In this document: piece by piece, positions 25,392 through 33,227 of the stretch | How positions within the stretch are numbered: position 1 is the stretch's first letter | How the letters are laid out: every line of letters starts with the position of its first letter | From: Huintestinicola sp050874005 | GTDB taxonomy: Bacteria > Bacillota > Clostridia > Oscillospirales > Ruminococcaceae | Length of the DNA: 47,258 nt | Assembly: GCF_050874005.1 (NCBI RefSeq) | Contig: NZ_JBNMJV010000022.1 | Coordinates: 1-47,258, forward strand | Direction of reading: 5' to 3' | Notes under the pieces: generated by a model | Told to the model about the DNA's origin: nothing | Database searches by the model: none | Seen by the model: the letters and a program-made list of their open reading frames with translations, nothing else | Program-made: the position numbers and the translations under genes

Positions 25392-25818
25392 AAGTGAAAA
25401 AGAAAAAGGATCAGCATTATCAACAGTTATCATCATAATTTTACTGATTTTGATCGCCATCGCTGTATTTTTATTCCTGAAAGGCAGCTTTGGATTTGGA
25501 AATGGAAGCGGAAACGGAAACAGCGAAGCAGCTGTCCCCGCAAATGCCGAGGCTGTGACAGAAGCCGACAGCGAACCATCTGCAACCACGACCATTCAAA
25601 CCGAAGAAACAAAATACTTTGAAATAACCGTTTCAGGCAACAGTTACAATTTCCAGAACAAAACCTATGAAAGCATAGATGAACTGATGAACGTAATTGA
25701 TTCAACGGGTGACAAATTGGACGCAAAAATCACAAATGAAGAAGCCTCCAAAAACGCATATGACAACCTTATTGATGCGCTGAAAGAAAACGGCTTTGCC
25801 ATCATTGAAGAAAACTAA
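25384..25818 (+). CDS. TM-anchored ExbD C-terminal-like domain protein
   Basis: 144 residues. One helix (about 13-33: STVIIIILLILIAIAVFLFL) with no charged residue, then a flexible linker rich in Gly, Ser, Ala and Thr (34-75), then a compact domain of about 65 residues (FEITVSGNSYNFQNKTYES to ENGFAIIEEN). Its pattern, with beta strand, NKTYES, a helix of the DELMNVI type, then NLIDALKENGF, resembles the outer domain of ExbD/TolR. The membrane Asp is missing, so it cannot carry protons itself and is more likely an accessory or load-binding subunit. It overlaps the upstream gene by 8 bases and ends at a strong terminator. Confidence 0.78.
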   Translation: MNKSEKEKGSALSTVIIIILLILIAIAVFLFLKGSFGFGNGSGNGNSEAAVPANAEAVTEADSEPSATTTIQTEETKYFEITVSGNSYNFQNKTYESIDELMNVIDSTGDKLDAKITNEEASKNAYDNLIDALKENGFAIIEEN

Positions 25819-25820
25819 GA

Positions 25821-25866
25821 AATGCTGCTGTACCGGTTACTTGACCGATACAGCAGCATTATTATT
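25821..25866. terminator. Bidirectional terminator between convergent genes
   Basis: AATGCTGCTGTA pairs perfectly with TACAGCAGCATT, with inner CGGT/ACCG pairing. It ends the ExbB/ExbD-like operon, and its right arm reaches the stop codon of the convergent small gene at 25862. Confidence 0.85.
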
Positions 25867-26167
25867 TACAGGCTTCTATCTCAAACCCAAACTCCTCCGC
25901 AAATCTCCGACATATCTCCATCGTCTCCTCATCAGCCCCCATATCGCAGATAACGCACCTGCAGGGCATATCCGACCGCTCCGCCATAGCCGCCGCCTGT
26001 CTCAGAACATATTCGATATCCTCCATATTTTCAAAAGCGGGGATAAGTATCACCGTCCGCTCACAATTTCCCGAAAGAGCCGCACGAATAGACGCAAAGC
26101 CGCAAAAGCACTCAATAAGAGCCGCCAGAGCAAATACCGCAATTATGAGAACAAGACCCGTTTCCAT
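25862..26167 (-). CDS. Small membrane-anchored protein with GT2-like N-terminal motif
   Basis: 101 residues. An N-terminal helix (about 4-22) is followed by a soluble part containing TVILIPAFENMEDIEYVLRQ and VICDMGADEETMEICRRF. The alternation of a beta strand ending in IPAFEN and a later VICDMGAD resembles the first half of a family 2 glycosyltransferase fold, but it is far too short to be an enzyme. The ribosome site GGGAGGGA, seven bases before the ATG, is also the 3' arm of the terminator of the upstream gene. Function unknown. Confidence 0.72.
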   Translation of the reverse strand: METGLVLIIAVFALAALIECFCGFASIRAALSGNCERTVILIPAFENMEDIEYVLRQAAAMAERSDMPCRCVICDMGADEETMEICRRFAEEFGFEIEACK

Positions 26168-26207
26168 AAAAAATCCCTCCCAAGCATTTTATGCAGTCGG
26201 GAGGGAT
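26167..26207 (-). terminator. Terminator after the U32 gene, containing the next gene's ribosome site
   Basis: On the minus strand ATCCCTCCC (26199-26207) pairs with GGGAGGGAT (26173-26181), followed by TTTTTT. The 3' arm GGGAGGGA is the Shine-Dalgarno sequence of the gene starting at 26167. Read-through transcripts would therefore have this site buried. Confidence 0.8.
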
Positions 26208-26214
26208 ATTGCTA

Positions 26215-27444
26215 TTATGCTTTTTTTCTGATAATAGAACGGGGCGGAAAATCAATTCCCACAGTATTCGGCATTGAAAATTTCATAGCAGCGTGGCAGG
26301 TGTTTTCCACAAGCTCACCGTCAGCATTTTGTATCTCCGTCACCCTATATTTAACAGGTCTCTGTGATGGCGCAAGTATCTCAAGCTCGTCGCCCACAAG
26401 GAACTTGTTTCTCTGCTCGGCATATATCCGTCCGTTTTCACATTTGTCCACAACGGCGCATACATCGTATGACCTGATATATCCGCTGTCCTCATAATAC
26501 TGACGGCATTCGGAAGGGTGTCCGAAGAAAAATCCCGTGCAGTAATCCCTGTGGCTCACCTTGAAGACCTCGTCACGCACATAATCGGGAAGCGCATAGT
26601 TTTCGGGATCCTTTTTAAGTATATCTACCGCCATTCTGTAAGCGTTGGTGATAACGGAAACATAGTAAGCGGATTTCGCCCGTCCCTCAATTTTCAGACT
26701 TGTGACCCCCGCCTTTGCCAGCTTGTCAAGGTGGTCTATCATACACATATCCTTGGAATTAAGGATATACGTGCCCTTCTCGTCCTCGAAAACGGGAAAG
26801 AACTGCCCGTCACGCTTCTCCTCCATAAGATGATAACCCCAGCGGCAGGGCTGAGCGCACTGTCCCCTGTTGGCGTCACGGTTCACCAGATATGAGGAAA
26901 GCAGGCACCGTCCCGAAAATGAAACGCACATCGCCCCGTGAACGAAAACCTCAATATCAAGGTCATGAGGAGTTTTTGCACGTATCTCCGCCACTTCCTC
27001 AAGACTAAGCTCTCTTGCCAGCACAACTCTCTTTGCACCCATATCATAAAGCTCACGTGCCGTCACATAGTTCACAATTCCCGTCTGAGTGGACATATGG
27101 ATCTCCATATCGGGAGTAAATTTCTTGATAAGTGACATAAGCCCCAGATCGGCAACAATAGCAGCGTCAATGCCGCACCGGACAGCGTATTTTATAAACT
27201 CCTCAAAATAAGGTATCTCATTATTTCGTGGAAGAGTGTTGCAGGTAAGGTAGACCTTAACACCCCTCTCGTGAGACTTCTCCACCGCCGCTTTAAGTGC
27301 TTCGGCATCAAAATTCTTCGGACCCGCTCTCATTCCGAAAGCCGTTCCTCCAAGATAAACAGCGTCTGCGCCGAAATCCAGCGCCGCATCAAGGCGCTCT
27401 GTATCTCCCGCAGGAGCCAGCACCTCAAGATCATCGTATGCCAT
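26215..27444 (-). CDS. U32-family protein (tRNA/rRNA hydroxylation type, YrrO/TrhP-like)
   Basis: 409 residues of the family once called U32 peptidase. The N-terminal LEVLAPAGDTERLDAALDFG and GADAVYLGG start the TIM barrel. The cysteine signature CVSFSGRCLLSSY...RGQCAQPCRW (four Cys for an Fe-S cluster) is complete. TrhP/RlhA members use prephenate to hydroxylate tRNA or 23S rRNA. The C-terminal domain (DELEILAPSQ...) matches YrrO. It follows mltG by 30 bases; mltG and U32 genes are also close in Bacillus (yrrL to yrrO), which supports the call. A terminator follows. Confidence 0.93.
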   Translation of the reverse strand: MAYDDLEVLAPAGDTERLDAALDFGADAVYLGGTAFGMRAGPKNFDAEALKAAVEKSHERGVKVYLTCNTLPRNNEIPYFEEFIKYAVRCGIDAAIVADLGLMSLIKKFTPDMEIHMSTQTGIVNYVTARELYDMGAKRVVLARELSLEEVAEIRAKTPHDLDIEVFVHGAMCVSFSGRCLLSSYLVNRDANRGQCAQPCRWGYHLMEEKRDGQFFPVFEDEKGTYILNSKDMCMIDHLDKLAKAGVTSLKIEGRAKSAYYVSVITNAYRMAVDILKKDPENYALPDYVRDEVFKVSHRDYCTGFFFGHPSECRQYYEDSGYIRSYDVCAVVDKCENGRIYAEQRNKFLVGDELEILAPSQRPVKYRVTEIQNADGELVENTCHAAMKFSMPNTVGIDFPPRSIIRKKA

Positions 27445-27474
27445 CAGAAAATATTATCCTTTCTCTGCGGCATA

Positions 27475-28872
27475 TCACCTCAGGTGCGCCGCCACAAGAT
27501 TTTCCTCGTGCTCCTCAAGAGTTTCCGCATAGAAAAACTCACCGGTTTCAAGGTCGGAGCAGAAATAATAGTAATTTGTCTCTCTCGGATACAAAACAGC
27601 CTCAATTGCGTCAAGACCGGGACTGCATATGGGACCGGGGGGCAGACCGCCGCCACGGTATGTATCATAAGCCTCGCAAATGGACTCGGAGTATATCTCC
27701 AGATTGGGGATAACGACCTCCTCCACATAATTAGTGGTGGGGTCTGACTGGAGAAGTGGGAAGGTGTCGGGGTCATTCAGCCTGTTGTGGAAAACGGAAG
27801 CTACCATTTTCATATTGTAGCTGTCCCCTGCCTCCCGCTGAACAATTGAAGCCAGCGTCAGAGTTTCCTCAAGGGTCATTCCCATATCCTCCATACGGCC
27901 GTAAAGGTCGGGAGTTATCTTGTACTCAAAGTTCTTGCAGACCTTTTTCGCCACATTTACGGGGTCTTCCTCAAGATAGAACTGATAAGTGTCGGGGAAG
28001 AAATAGCCCTCCATCTTGTAAAGCTTCTTGGGGCTTACGACCACCTTTTCTTCAAAATCAAAGCCAAAGGTCTTTGAGTTAAACACACGAATAAATTCCT
28101 CAGCGCTGCAAACGCCCTCTTCCTCAAGCTTTGCCGCAGCGTCCACAAGGCGAATACCCTCGGGGAAAGTGATATTAACAAACTCTCTGGGATTGATAGC
28201 CTCTTCCTGTAAGGTCTTTATAATGTCGCTGTAGGTCATATTGGGACTAAGCTTGTGACTTCCTGCGATGTATGTACCGTCAGCGCCCTTTAGCTTTGAA
28301 ACGACTCTGAACAGAGTAGGATTGTCAATAATGCCCTCCTGCTGAAGGATATTGGCAATAGCCTCCGTACCCGAATTCTGAGGTATCTCAACGGAAAACT
28401 CGGAATTTGAACGGTTAAGACCCAGGACCTCCGAGCCTAAAGTGATAAAGCCCAGCGCACCCAGCACCGCCACGGAAATGACCAGCGTGACCATAATAAG
28501 AGCAAAAGCAAGTCTGCCGTGAGTTTTCTTTTTCCGCTTTTTAGTCTTTCGCTTTTCCTTGAGCCGCAGACGTTCCTGCTCTCTTTGTTCCTCAAGCTCC
28601 TCATCATCAGGCTCATCATCGTCTTCCTCGGGGTCGTCCTCTTCAGGCGTATCCTCGGACACATCTTCCTCCGTTTCCTCCGCTTCAAAAATGACCACTT
28701 CTTCTGAAACAGCTTCATTTTCCCCGGAAATATCTTCGGGCACATCTGCGTCCGGAGTTTCTTCCTGTCCGGAAACCTCTTCCGCATTTTCTTTATCGGC
28801 AGGAACGGTATCATCACCGTTTTTGCGGTTTGTCAGATCGTCAAGCAGGGAGTCAAACTCCTTATCGTCCAT
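27475..28872 (-). CDS. mltG: Endolytic peptidoglycan transglycosylase MltG
   Basis: About 465 residues. The start at 28872 is chosen because AAAGGAGG is seven bases before it and only one base before the upstream ATG. A very acidic cytoplasmic tail (about 1-100) and a basic KRKTKKRKKK stretch precede one helix (about 125-150). The YceG/MltG domain follows: the LysM-like part (VEIPQNSGTEAIANILQQEG), EGYFFPDTYQFYL, the catalytic Glu in LASIVQREAG, FHNRLN and LQSDPTTNYV. MltG cuts new glycan strands near the membrane. The start overlaps the cyclo-ligase gene by 11 bases. Confidence 0.96.
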   Translation of the reverse strand: MDDKEFDSLLDDLTNRKNGDDTVPADKENAEEVSGQEETPDADVPEDISGENEAVSEEVVIFEAEETEEDVSEDTPEEDDPEEDDDEPDDEELEEQREQERLRLKEKRKTKKRKKKTHGRLAFALIMVTLVISVAVLGALGFITLGSEVLGLNRSNSEFSVEIPQNSGTEAIANILQQEGIIDNPTLFRVVSKLKGADGTYIAGSHKLSPNMTYSDIIKTLQEEAINPREFVNITFPEGIRLVDAAAKLEEEGVCSAEEFIRVFNSKTFGFDFEEKVVVSPKKLYKMEGYFFPDTYQFYLEEDPVNVAKKVCKNFEYKITPDLYGRMEDMGMTLEETLTLASIVQREAGDSYNMKMVASVFHNRLNDPDTFPLLQSDPTTNYVEEVVIPNLEIYSESICEAYDTYRGGGLPPGPICSPGLDAIEAVLYPRETNYYYFCSDLETGEFFYAETLEEHEENLVAAHLR

Positions 28873-29503
28873 CGCCATTCCTCCTTTCTTTCGTTATCCT
28901 GCGCATATATTTTTCCGTAACAAGGCAGTCTGCGCCGATGTCGTATCTGCCGTGGATAAGCTCGTTGCAGGTGCAGGAGCAGTAGCAGATGCCCATTTTA
29001 AAAAGCCTCGGGTGAGCGGAAAGGAAGCGGTCGTAATATCCTTTACCGTAGCCCAGCCTGTAGCCCTGCATATCAAAAGCAAGCCCGGGGATAATGCATA
29101 AAGCGGTCTCGAAAGCATATGCTTTCACGCATTTCGACGGAACAGGCTCAAGCACGCCGAAGGAACCTTTTTCCAGGTCGTCCTCGCCCTTTATGAAATA
29201 AAAATCCATATCTCTCGTTCCGTCAATGCATCTTGGAACAGCCACACGCTTTTTGTCCTCAAGAGCCTTGTGTATAAGCTTCATAGTGTCCACCTCTATC
29301 TCGGTGGATACATAGGTAAGTATTATCGAGGACTGTTTGTAAGCGGAGCTTGCGGTTATTCTCTCAAATATACCGCTGTCACGCTTTTCCTTCTCCTCGG
29401 GAGACATACCGTTTCGCACAGCCCTGCACTGAGTTCTAAGGTCTTTCTTGTACTCTCTGATGTCGGTCACATTTTCCGACGGCATAGGGATTATTTTGTC
29501 CAT
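28862..29503 (-). CDS. 5-formyltetrahydrofolate cyclo-ligase
   Basis: 213 residues. It converts 5-formyl-THF to 5,10-methenyl-THF with ATP. The hallmark GYRLGYGKGYYDRFL (about 143-157) is complete, with PRCIDGTRDMDFYFI and FGVLEPVPSK before it. The N-terminal 15 residues are an extra tail compared with minimal family members. It overlaps DJ-1 upstream by 13 bases and mltG downstream by 11, showing tight operon packing. It may act with the folC product encoded elsewhere in the window, though not in one operon. Confidence 0.94.
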   Translation of the reverse strand: MDKIIPMPSENVTDIREYKKDLRTQCRAVRNGMSPEEKEKRDSGIFERITASSAYKQSSIILTYVSTEIEVDTMKLIHKALEDKKRVAVPRCIDGTRDMDFYFIKGEDDLEKGSFGVLEPVPSKCVKAYAFETALCIIPGLAFDMQGYRLGYGKGYYDRFLSAHPRLFKMGICYCSCTCNELIHGRYDIGADCLVTEKYMRRITKERRNGDGR

Positions 29504-30033
29504 ACTATATTTCCTGCCAGCTTCTCCGCAGCAGCATTGTCAATAAGAGCGCTTATAAGCTCATAGGAAAATTCCAGAGCAGCGCCTGCGCCTCTTGCGG
29601 TAATAATGTTGCCGTCTCTTACGGCGGGGACGGAAAGCACCTCTGCACCTCTGAGAGCGTCCTCAAATCCGGGATAGCAAACCGCCTTCTTACCATCAAG
29701 AAGTCCCATTTCACCGAGCACCGAGGGAGCAGCGCAGATAGCGCCTATAAGGATATTCCTGTCGCTGCAGAAACGGATAAGTTCAGCTACACGTGAATTT
29801 GCGGCAAGATTTTTCGTTCCGGGCATACCTCCGGGGAGAACTATCATCTCAAGCCCATCAGTAACCGTCTCGTCAATTGTGATATCGCAGGCAACAGGGA
29901 TATTGTGAGAACCTGTTACCACCTTTCCCGTAACGCCTACGGTAATTACCTTCTTGCCGCAGCGGCGGAGCATATCAATGGGAGTGATGGCTTCCGTTTC
30001 CTCAAAGCCGTTTGCGAGAAAAACGTATATCAT
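29491..30033 (-). CDS. DJ-1/PfpI family protein (YajL/ThiJ-like)
   Basis: 180 residues. The conserved nucleophile is Cys100 in IGAICAAPSVLG, with Glu near residue 12 in LANGFEETEA and VLPGGMPGTKNLA, the layout of YajL/DJ-1. Proposed roles in the family are protection against oxidative or glyoxal damage; the exact activity is disputed. It lies between the DUF2156 gene and the folate cyclo-ligase gene in one minus-strand operon, with GAAAGGAA before its start. Confidence 0.94.
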   Translation of the reverse strand: MIYVFLANGFEETEAITPIDMLRRCGKKVITVGVTGKVVTGSHNIPVACDITIDETVTDGLEMIVLPGGMPGTKNLAANSRVAELIRFCSDRNILIGAICAAPSVLGEMGLLDGKKAVCYPGFEDALRGAEVLSVPAVRDGNIITARGAGAALEFSYELISALIDNAAAEKLAGNIVWTK

Positions 30034-30070
30034 AAAATTTCAATTCCTTTCTATAATAAAACATAAAACG

Positions 30071-30955
30071 TTATTTAAACCTCACCGTATGCTTTTCTAT
30101 CATAAACGCAGGGTGATAGGAGCGTTTTGCCTTCCGAAGCCCCTCAATGCCAAGATCTTCCTCACGGTTGATGTAGGAAAATCCCTTCCCTGCCGAAGCG
30201 GAAAACATCTGATTTATGGCAGGATATGCGCCGTCTATGTCAGCCTCCGCCTTTTCGATGTGAACGCCTAAGGTGTCGCTGTTTATCCGTTCGCCAATGG
30301 TGAAAGCGGCAATTTTTCCGCCCACCCTGAGAACACCTCCGGTAAGCCCCAGAGCCTCAAAATTCTCAAAGTAAGTGTTAATGGCAAACTGCTCGCATAC
30401 CTTTGACTTATCATCATATGCGCTGTCCCTGTTGTAGGTCTGCACCGCATAGGAAATGCAGTCGTCAAAATCCTTTTCGGCAAGCGGCTCGTAGGAATAG
30501 TCCATAGCAAGGAGCTTTTTCAGATGATTTCGCTTTCCGTGATATTTTTTCCCTTTAAGCTCCGCAAGGTCTGACACGTTGTAAACATAGTCCCAGCCGT
30601 CCTCGTCAGCTTCAATGGTATAGCTGTCCTTCGGAAAAAGCTCCTCGAAAAGCCCGAATTTATCGGGAGTTACAGAGCCTATCACAAGGGGATATCCCCT
30701 GCTTTCGGAGTATTTTTTCATCTCCCCGAAAACCTCTCTGTAATCTCCTCCCCCCGCAGGAAAGGTGAAATACAAGTCCTCGCCTTCGGAGCAGGAAATA
30801 TAAAAATCCTTGTACCTTGTAATTTTCGTGTTGTACATTCTCCGCCAAGCCATATTGTTGGCAAAGCAGTATTCGCAGCCCCTAAAATCGGAAATTTGCA
30901 AAAGCTTATCGACCCAGGGCTTGTCGGAAAGCTCAATGACCTTAAAATCCAGCAT
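30071..30955 (-). CDS. DUF2156 / phosphatidylglycerol lysyltransferase-like GNAT protein
   Basis: 294 residues forming two GNAT-like folds of the DUF2156 family (related to the soluble domain of MprF/LysPGS). Visible: CEYCFANNMAWRRMY, the linker KGKKYHGKRNHLKKLL (typical of the family) and the second fold LGLTGGVLRVGGKIAAFTIG. No membrane domain is present, so it is not a complete MprF. The substrate is unknown; aminoacyl transfer is a family inference. Its ATG overlaps the stop of the kinase gene (TGATG). Confidence 0.9.
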   Translation of the reverse strand: MLDFKVIELSDKPWVDKLLQISDFRGCEYCFANNMAWRRMYNTKITRYKDFYISCSEGEDLYFTFPAGGGDYREVFGEMKKYSESRGYPLVIGSVTPDKFGLFEELFPKDSYTIEADEDGWDYVYNVSDLAELKGKKYHGKRNHLKKLLAMDYSYEPLAEKDFDDCISYAVQTYNRDSAYDDKSKVCEQFAINTYFENFEALGLTGGVLRVGGKIAAFTIGERINSDTLGVHIEKAEADIDGAYPAINQMFSASAGKGFSYINREEDLGIEGLRKAKRSYHPAFMIEKHTVRFK

Positions 30956-31632
30956 CAGATGACCTCGTTAATTTCGGAAAGAAGCATACCCGTGATCTCC
31001 TCGGGAGAGTATTCCCTGCCATCATCGGAGCAAACGCTCACCACGCTCCAGCCACGGTGCTTTGCGGCATACAGAGCGCACTTGCGGCACATTTCCATAT
31101 AAGGGATATTTCCCTCGTGAATATCCTTTTTGCTCTCGTCGCCATTGTAGCGCATTGACAGCCTTTTCTGCGAAAGGCTCACGGGTATGTCAAGGATAAT
31201 AGTCTTGTCGGGACGTGGAAGCCCCAGCTTATCATATTCGTAATCCTCAAGCCATATGAGAAAATCGTCCCATTCATTTTCGGGAAGCTTTGACATCTGG
31301 TGGATAGCGTTTGAGCAGACATATCTGCTTGCAAGGATCACACCGCCCTTATTATATGCGTCCTCCCAGTAAAGCTTGAAGCTGGCATATCTGTCGGCGG
31401 CGTAGAAAGTAGAAGCCGCATAAGCGTTCACATCGGCGGCATTTTTAGAAAACTCGCCGTTTAGATACATTTTGACAAGCGTCGCAGAGGGCTTGTCGTA
31501 TTCGGGAAAGCTGATACCCGTCACATCGTGGTTTTCGGCGAGGATATTTTTCAGTCTTTCAAACTGAGTGGATTTTCCGCTGCCGTCAAGACCGTCAATG
31601 ACGATAAGCCTGCCCCTGCCTGAATTGTTCAT
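30955..31632 (-). CDS. tmk: Thymidylate kinase family protein
   Basis: 225 residues. P-loop VIDGLDGSGKSTQ (about 11-23), DR motif ADRYASFK, RYVCSNAIHQ and the lid region SQKRLSMRYNGDESKKDIHE fit dTMP kinases, which make dTDP from dTMP and ATP. It is slightly longer than the usual 205-215 residues. Whether it is the main thymidylate kinase or a second member cannot be told here; no holB-type neighbour is present. It is first in a minus-strand operon of at least six genes. Confidence 0.85.
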   Translation of the reverse strand: MNNSGRGRLIVIDGLDGSGKSTQFERLKNILAENHDVTGISFPEYDKPSATLVKMYLNGEFSKNAADVNAYAASTFYAADRYASFKLYWEDAYNKGGVILASRYVCSNAIHQMSKLPENEWDDFLIWLEDYEYDKLGLPRPDKTIILDIPVSLSQKRLSMRYNGDESKKDIHEGNIPYMEMCRKCALYAAKHRGWSVVSVCSDDGREYSPEEITGMLLSEINEVI

Positions 31633-31802
31633 TTAAAAAAGTCCTTTGCAAAGATTTTGCGCCGCAGACAGCGCAGTAATTTTCATATTATATTATATCA
31701 CATTTTTTCCGTCAGTACAACAGGTTTTGCTCTTTTTTGTGTAATTTTGCATAAAATAAAAAAAACGCCCTTCCGAATACGCCTCAGCCCTACGATATGC
31801 AT

Positions 31803-31831
31803 ATTATAGCACAAATTTTCTGTTTTGTCAA
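31803..31831 (-). promoter_or_regulatory. Promoter of the tmk-to-U32 operon
   Basis: On the minus strand TTGACA (31826-31831), 17 bp, TATAAT (31803-31808): a full match. It gives a leader of about 160 bases before the first start codon. Confidence 0.85.
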
Positions 31832-31930
31832 TACATTTCAGAACAAAAGTTGCACACGAACACATTTTCGTATGATCTCACAAAATCCCATACGCAAACT
31901 TGGCAAATCAGCACATATATTTTCAAGCAA

Positions 31931-31959
31931 TTGACAATCCTCCCAATAAAAGCTATAAT
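31931..31959 (+). promoter_or_regulatory. Promoter of the PPOX-family gene
   Basis: TTGACA (31931-31936), 17 bp, TATAAT (31954-31959): a full consensus match. Confidence 0.87.
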
Positions 31960-31997
31960 ATAAATACAATAAAATAAATCCAAGGAGGAACACCAAA

Positions 31998-32423
31998 ATG
32001 CAGGAATGGGAAAAAATAATGGACGAACGCTTCGGCTATGACAATATAATCGCCCTTGCCACTTCGGAAAACGACCGTCCCTACGTCAGATCGGTCAACG
32101 CATATTACGAAAACGGCTCATTTTACATAATCACCTACTCCCTCTCGGACAAAATGAAGCAGCTTGAAAAAAATCCCACCGCCGCCATATCGGGAGAATG
32201 GTTCACAGCCCACGGGATCCCCGAAAATATGGGATTTATCGGCAAAGAAGAAAACCGCTCCACAGCAGATAAGCTGAGAGCGGTATTTGCAGAATGGATA
32301 GATAACGGTCACGTGGATTTTAGTGCCGAGACCACCATAATTCTTCGGATAAAGCTCACCGACGGAATTCTTTTCTCAAACGGAAAAAGATTTGACATTG
32401 ATTTTACCGAGGTGTTCGGCTGA
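31998..32423 (+). CDS. Pyridoxamine 5'-phosphate oxidase-family (FMN-binding split barrel) protein
   Basis: 141 residues. The split-barrel pattern is seen in IIALATSENDRPYVRSVNAY, FYIITYSLSDKMKQLEKNP and AAISGEWFTAHG. Such small proteins bind FMN or F420/haem and are often general flavoproteins rather than true pyridoxamine oxidases. AAGGAGG precedes the start by nine bases. It is a single gene convergent with the next one, with only two bases between their ends and no obvious terminator. Confidence 0.87.
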   Translation: MQEWEKIMDERFGYDNIIALATSENDRPYVRSVNAYYENGSFYIITYSLSDKMKQLEKNPTAAISGEWFTAHGIPENMGFIGKEENRSTADKLRAVFAEWIDNGHVDFSAETTIILRIKLTDGILFSNGKRFDIDFTEVFG

Positions 32424-32425
32424 TA

Positions 32426-33079
32426 TCAGCCCCTTGCCTCCCAGATGTATTCCTGAGGGAAAGTAAAATGCTCTCCCTTTTTAAGTGATCTCATCTCGGC
32501 AGAACAAATATGGACGCACCGTCTTATGACCTCCTCGGCATTTTCCGCCGAGAAATATTTCTCGTTCCCGAAATATTCGTCTTTGAGGTCATTTGCCATA
32601 TCGATCAGAAAATCCTCCGTCTCAAAAGGATATATCCGGTTTATCTCCTCTCTGTCCAAGCCCTCGGGAGCCTTTGGCAGGGAGGAGATGTTATATTTTT
32701 TCACAATATATCCGTTAACGCTGTGGTAATCTTTGTAAAGACGTGGCAGGAAGCCATCTCTGCCCCTCATCTCAATCAGTCCCAGACCGTAGTAAATATA
32801 TTTCCGAAAAATGCAGTCCTCGATAAGATGAAGATAGTAGCCCAGGTACAGTTCATCGCTTTGTATCCTCTCCTCAAACTCCGAGTAAAAGAGAGAAAAA
32901 TCCATCACCTTGTGAGACTCGTCCGTCATACGGTCATAATGAGTGCCTGCGACCTTTTTGTCTCCCCTGATAATTGCGTCGGGGAGCAGCATCCCCACAA
33001 GGAAACGGTCTCTGTCATTTATTTCCGAAGCCCTGCAAAGCTCTATTCCCATTGCAAGGTGCATTATTCTTGAAGCCAT
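32426..33079 (-). CDS. Zinc-dependent phospholipase C-like hydrolase
   Basis: About 217 residues starting MASRIMHLAMGIELC; an ATG four codons upstream (33091) is also possible and neither has a strong ribosome site. Histidine and aspartate residues in MHLAMG, MLLPDAI, GTHYDRM and YYLHLIEDCIF have the order seen in zinc-dependent phospholipase C / S1-P1-type nucleases of Firmicutes. The true substrate is unknown, and many such proteins remain uncharacterised. No signal peptide, so cytoplasmic. Confidence 0.78.
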   Translation of the reverse strand: MASRIMHLAMGIELCRASEINDRDRFLVGMLLPDAIIRGDKKVAGTHYDRMTDESHKVMDFSLFYSEFEERIQSDELYLGYYLHLIEDCIFRKYIYYGLGLIEMRGRDGFLPRLYKDYHSVNGYIVKKYNISSLPKAPEGLDREEINRIYPFETEDFLIDMANDLKDEYFGNEKYFSAENAEEVIRRCVHICSAEMRSLKKGEHFTFPQEYIWEARG

Positions 33080-33108
33080 ATTTATAACCATTCTTTCATG
33101 AGAACCTG

Positions 33109-33212
33109 ATGAAGCAGGCTGAACCTGCGTGCGCTCGTTCTATAATTTATCGGGCAGCTTAGTTACATCGTTACCGAGCCGTCCGCCTGCCGCCCAAATA
33201 AACTATAAAACG
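33109..33212. repeat. Interspersed repeat, copy 3, rearranged
   Basis: The left half (33109-33145, GCAGGCTGAACCTGCGTGCG then CTCGTTCTATAAT) matches copies 1 and 2 in inverted orientation. The right half (from 33169, CGTTACCGAGCCGTCCGCCT) matches them in direct orientation. The unit thus looks like two partial copies head to head, between the hydrolase and AraC genes. Confidence 0.7.
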
Positions 33213-33227
33213 TCTCGCTGCGGGTCG

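Larger units (their letters stand above)
31633..31997. other. Divergent intergenic region tmk / PPOX gene
   Basis: 365 bases holding two divergent consensus promoters (31803-31831 minus and 31931-31959 plus). The minus-strand leader contains a GC patch followed by eight Ts, but no matching hairpin that I can find. Confidence 0.7.

Noticed and set aside
25862..26167. Calling the 101-residue protein a glycosyltransferase
   Set aside because: Only a short GT2-like strand pattern is seen; there is no DxD and no room for a catalytic domain.
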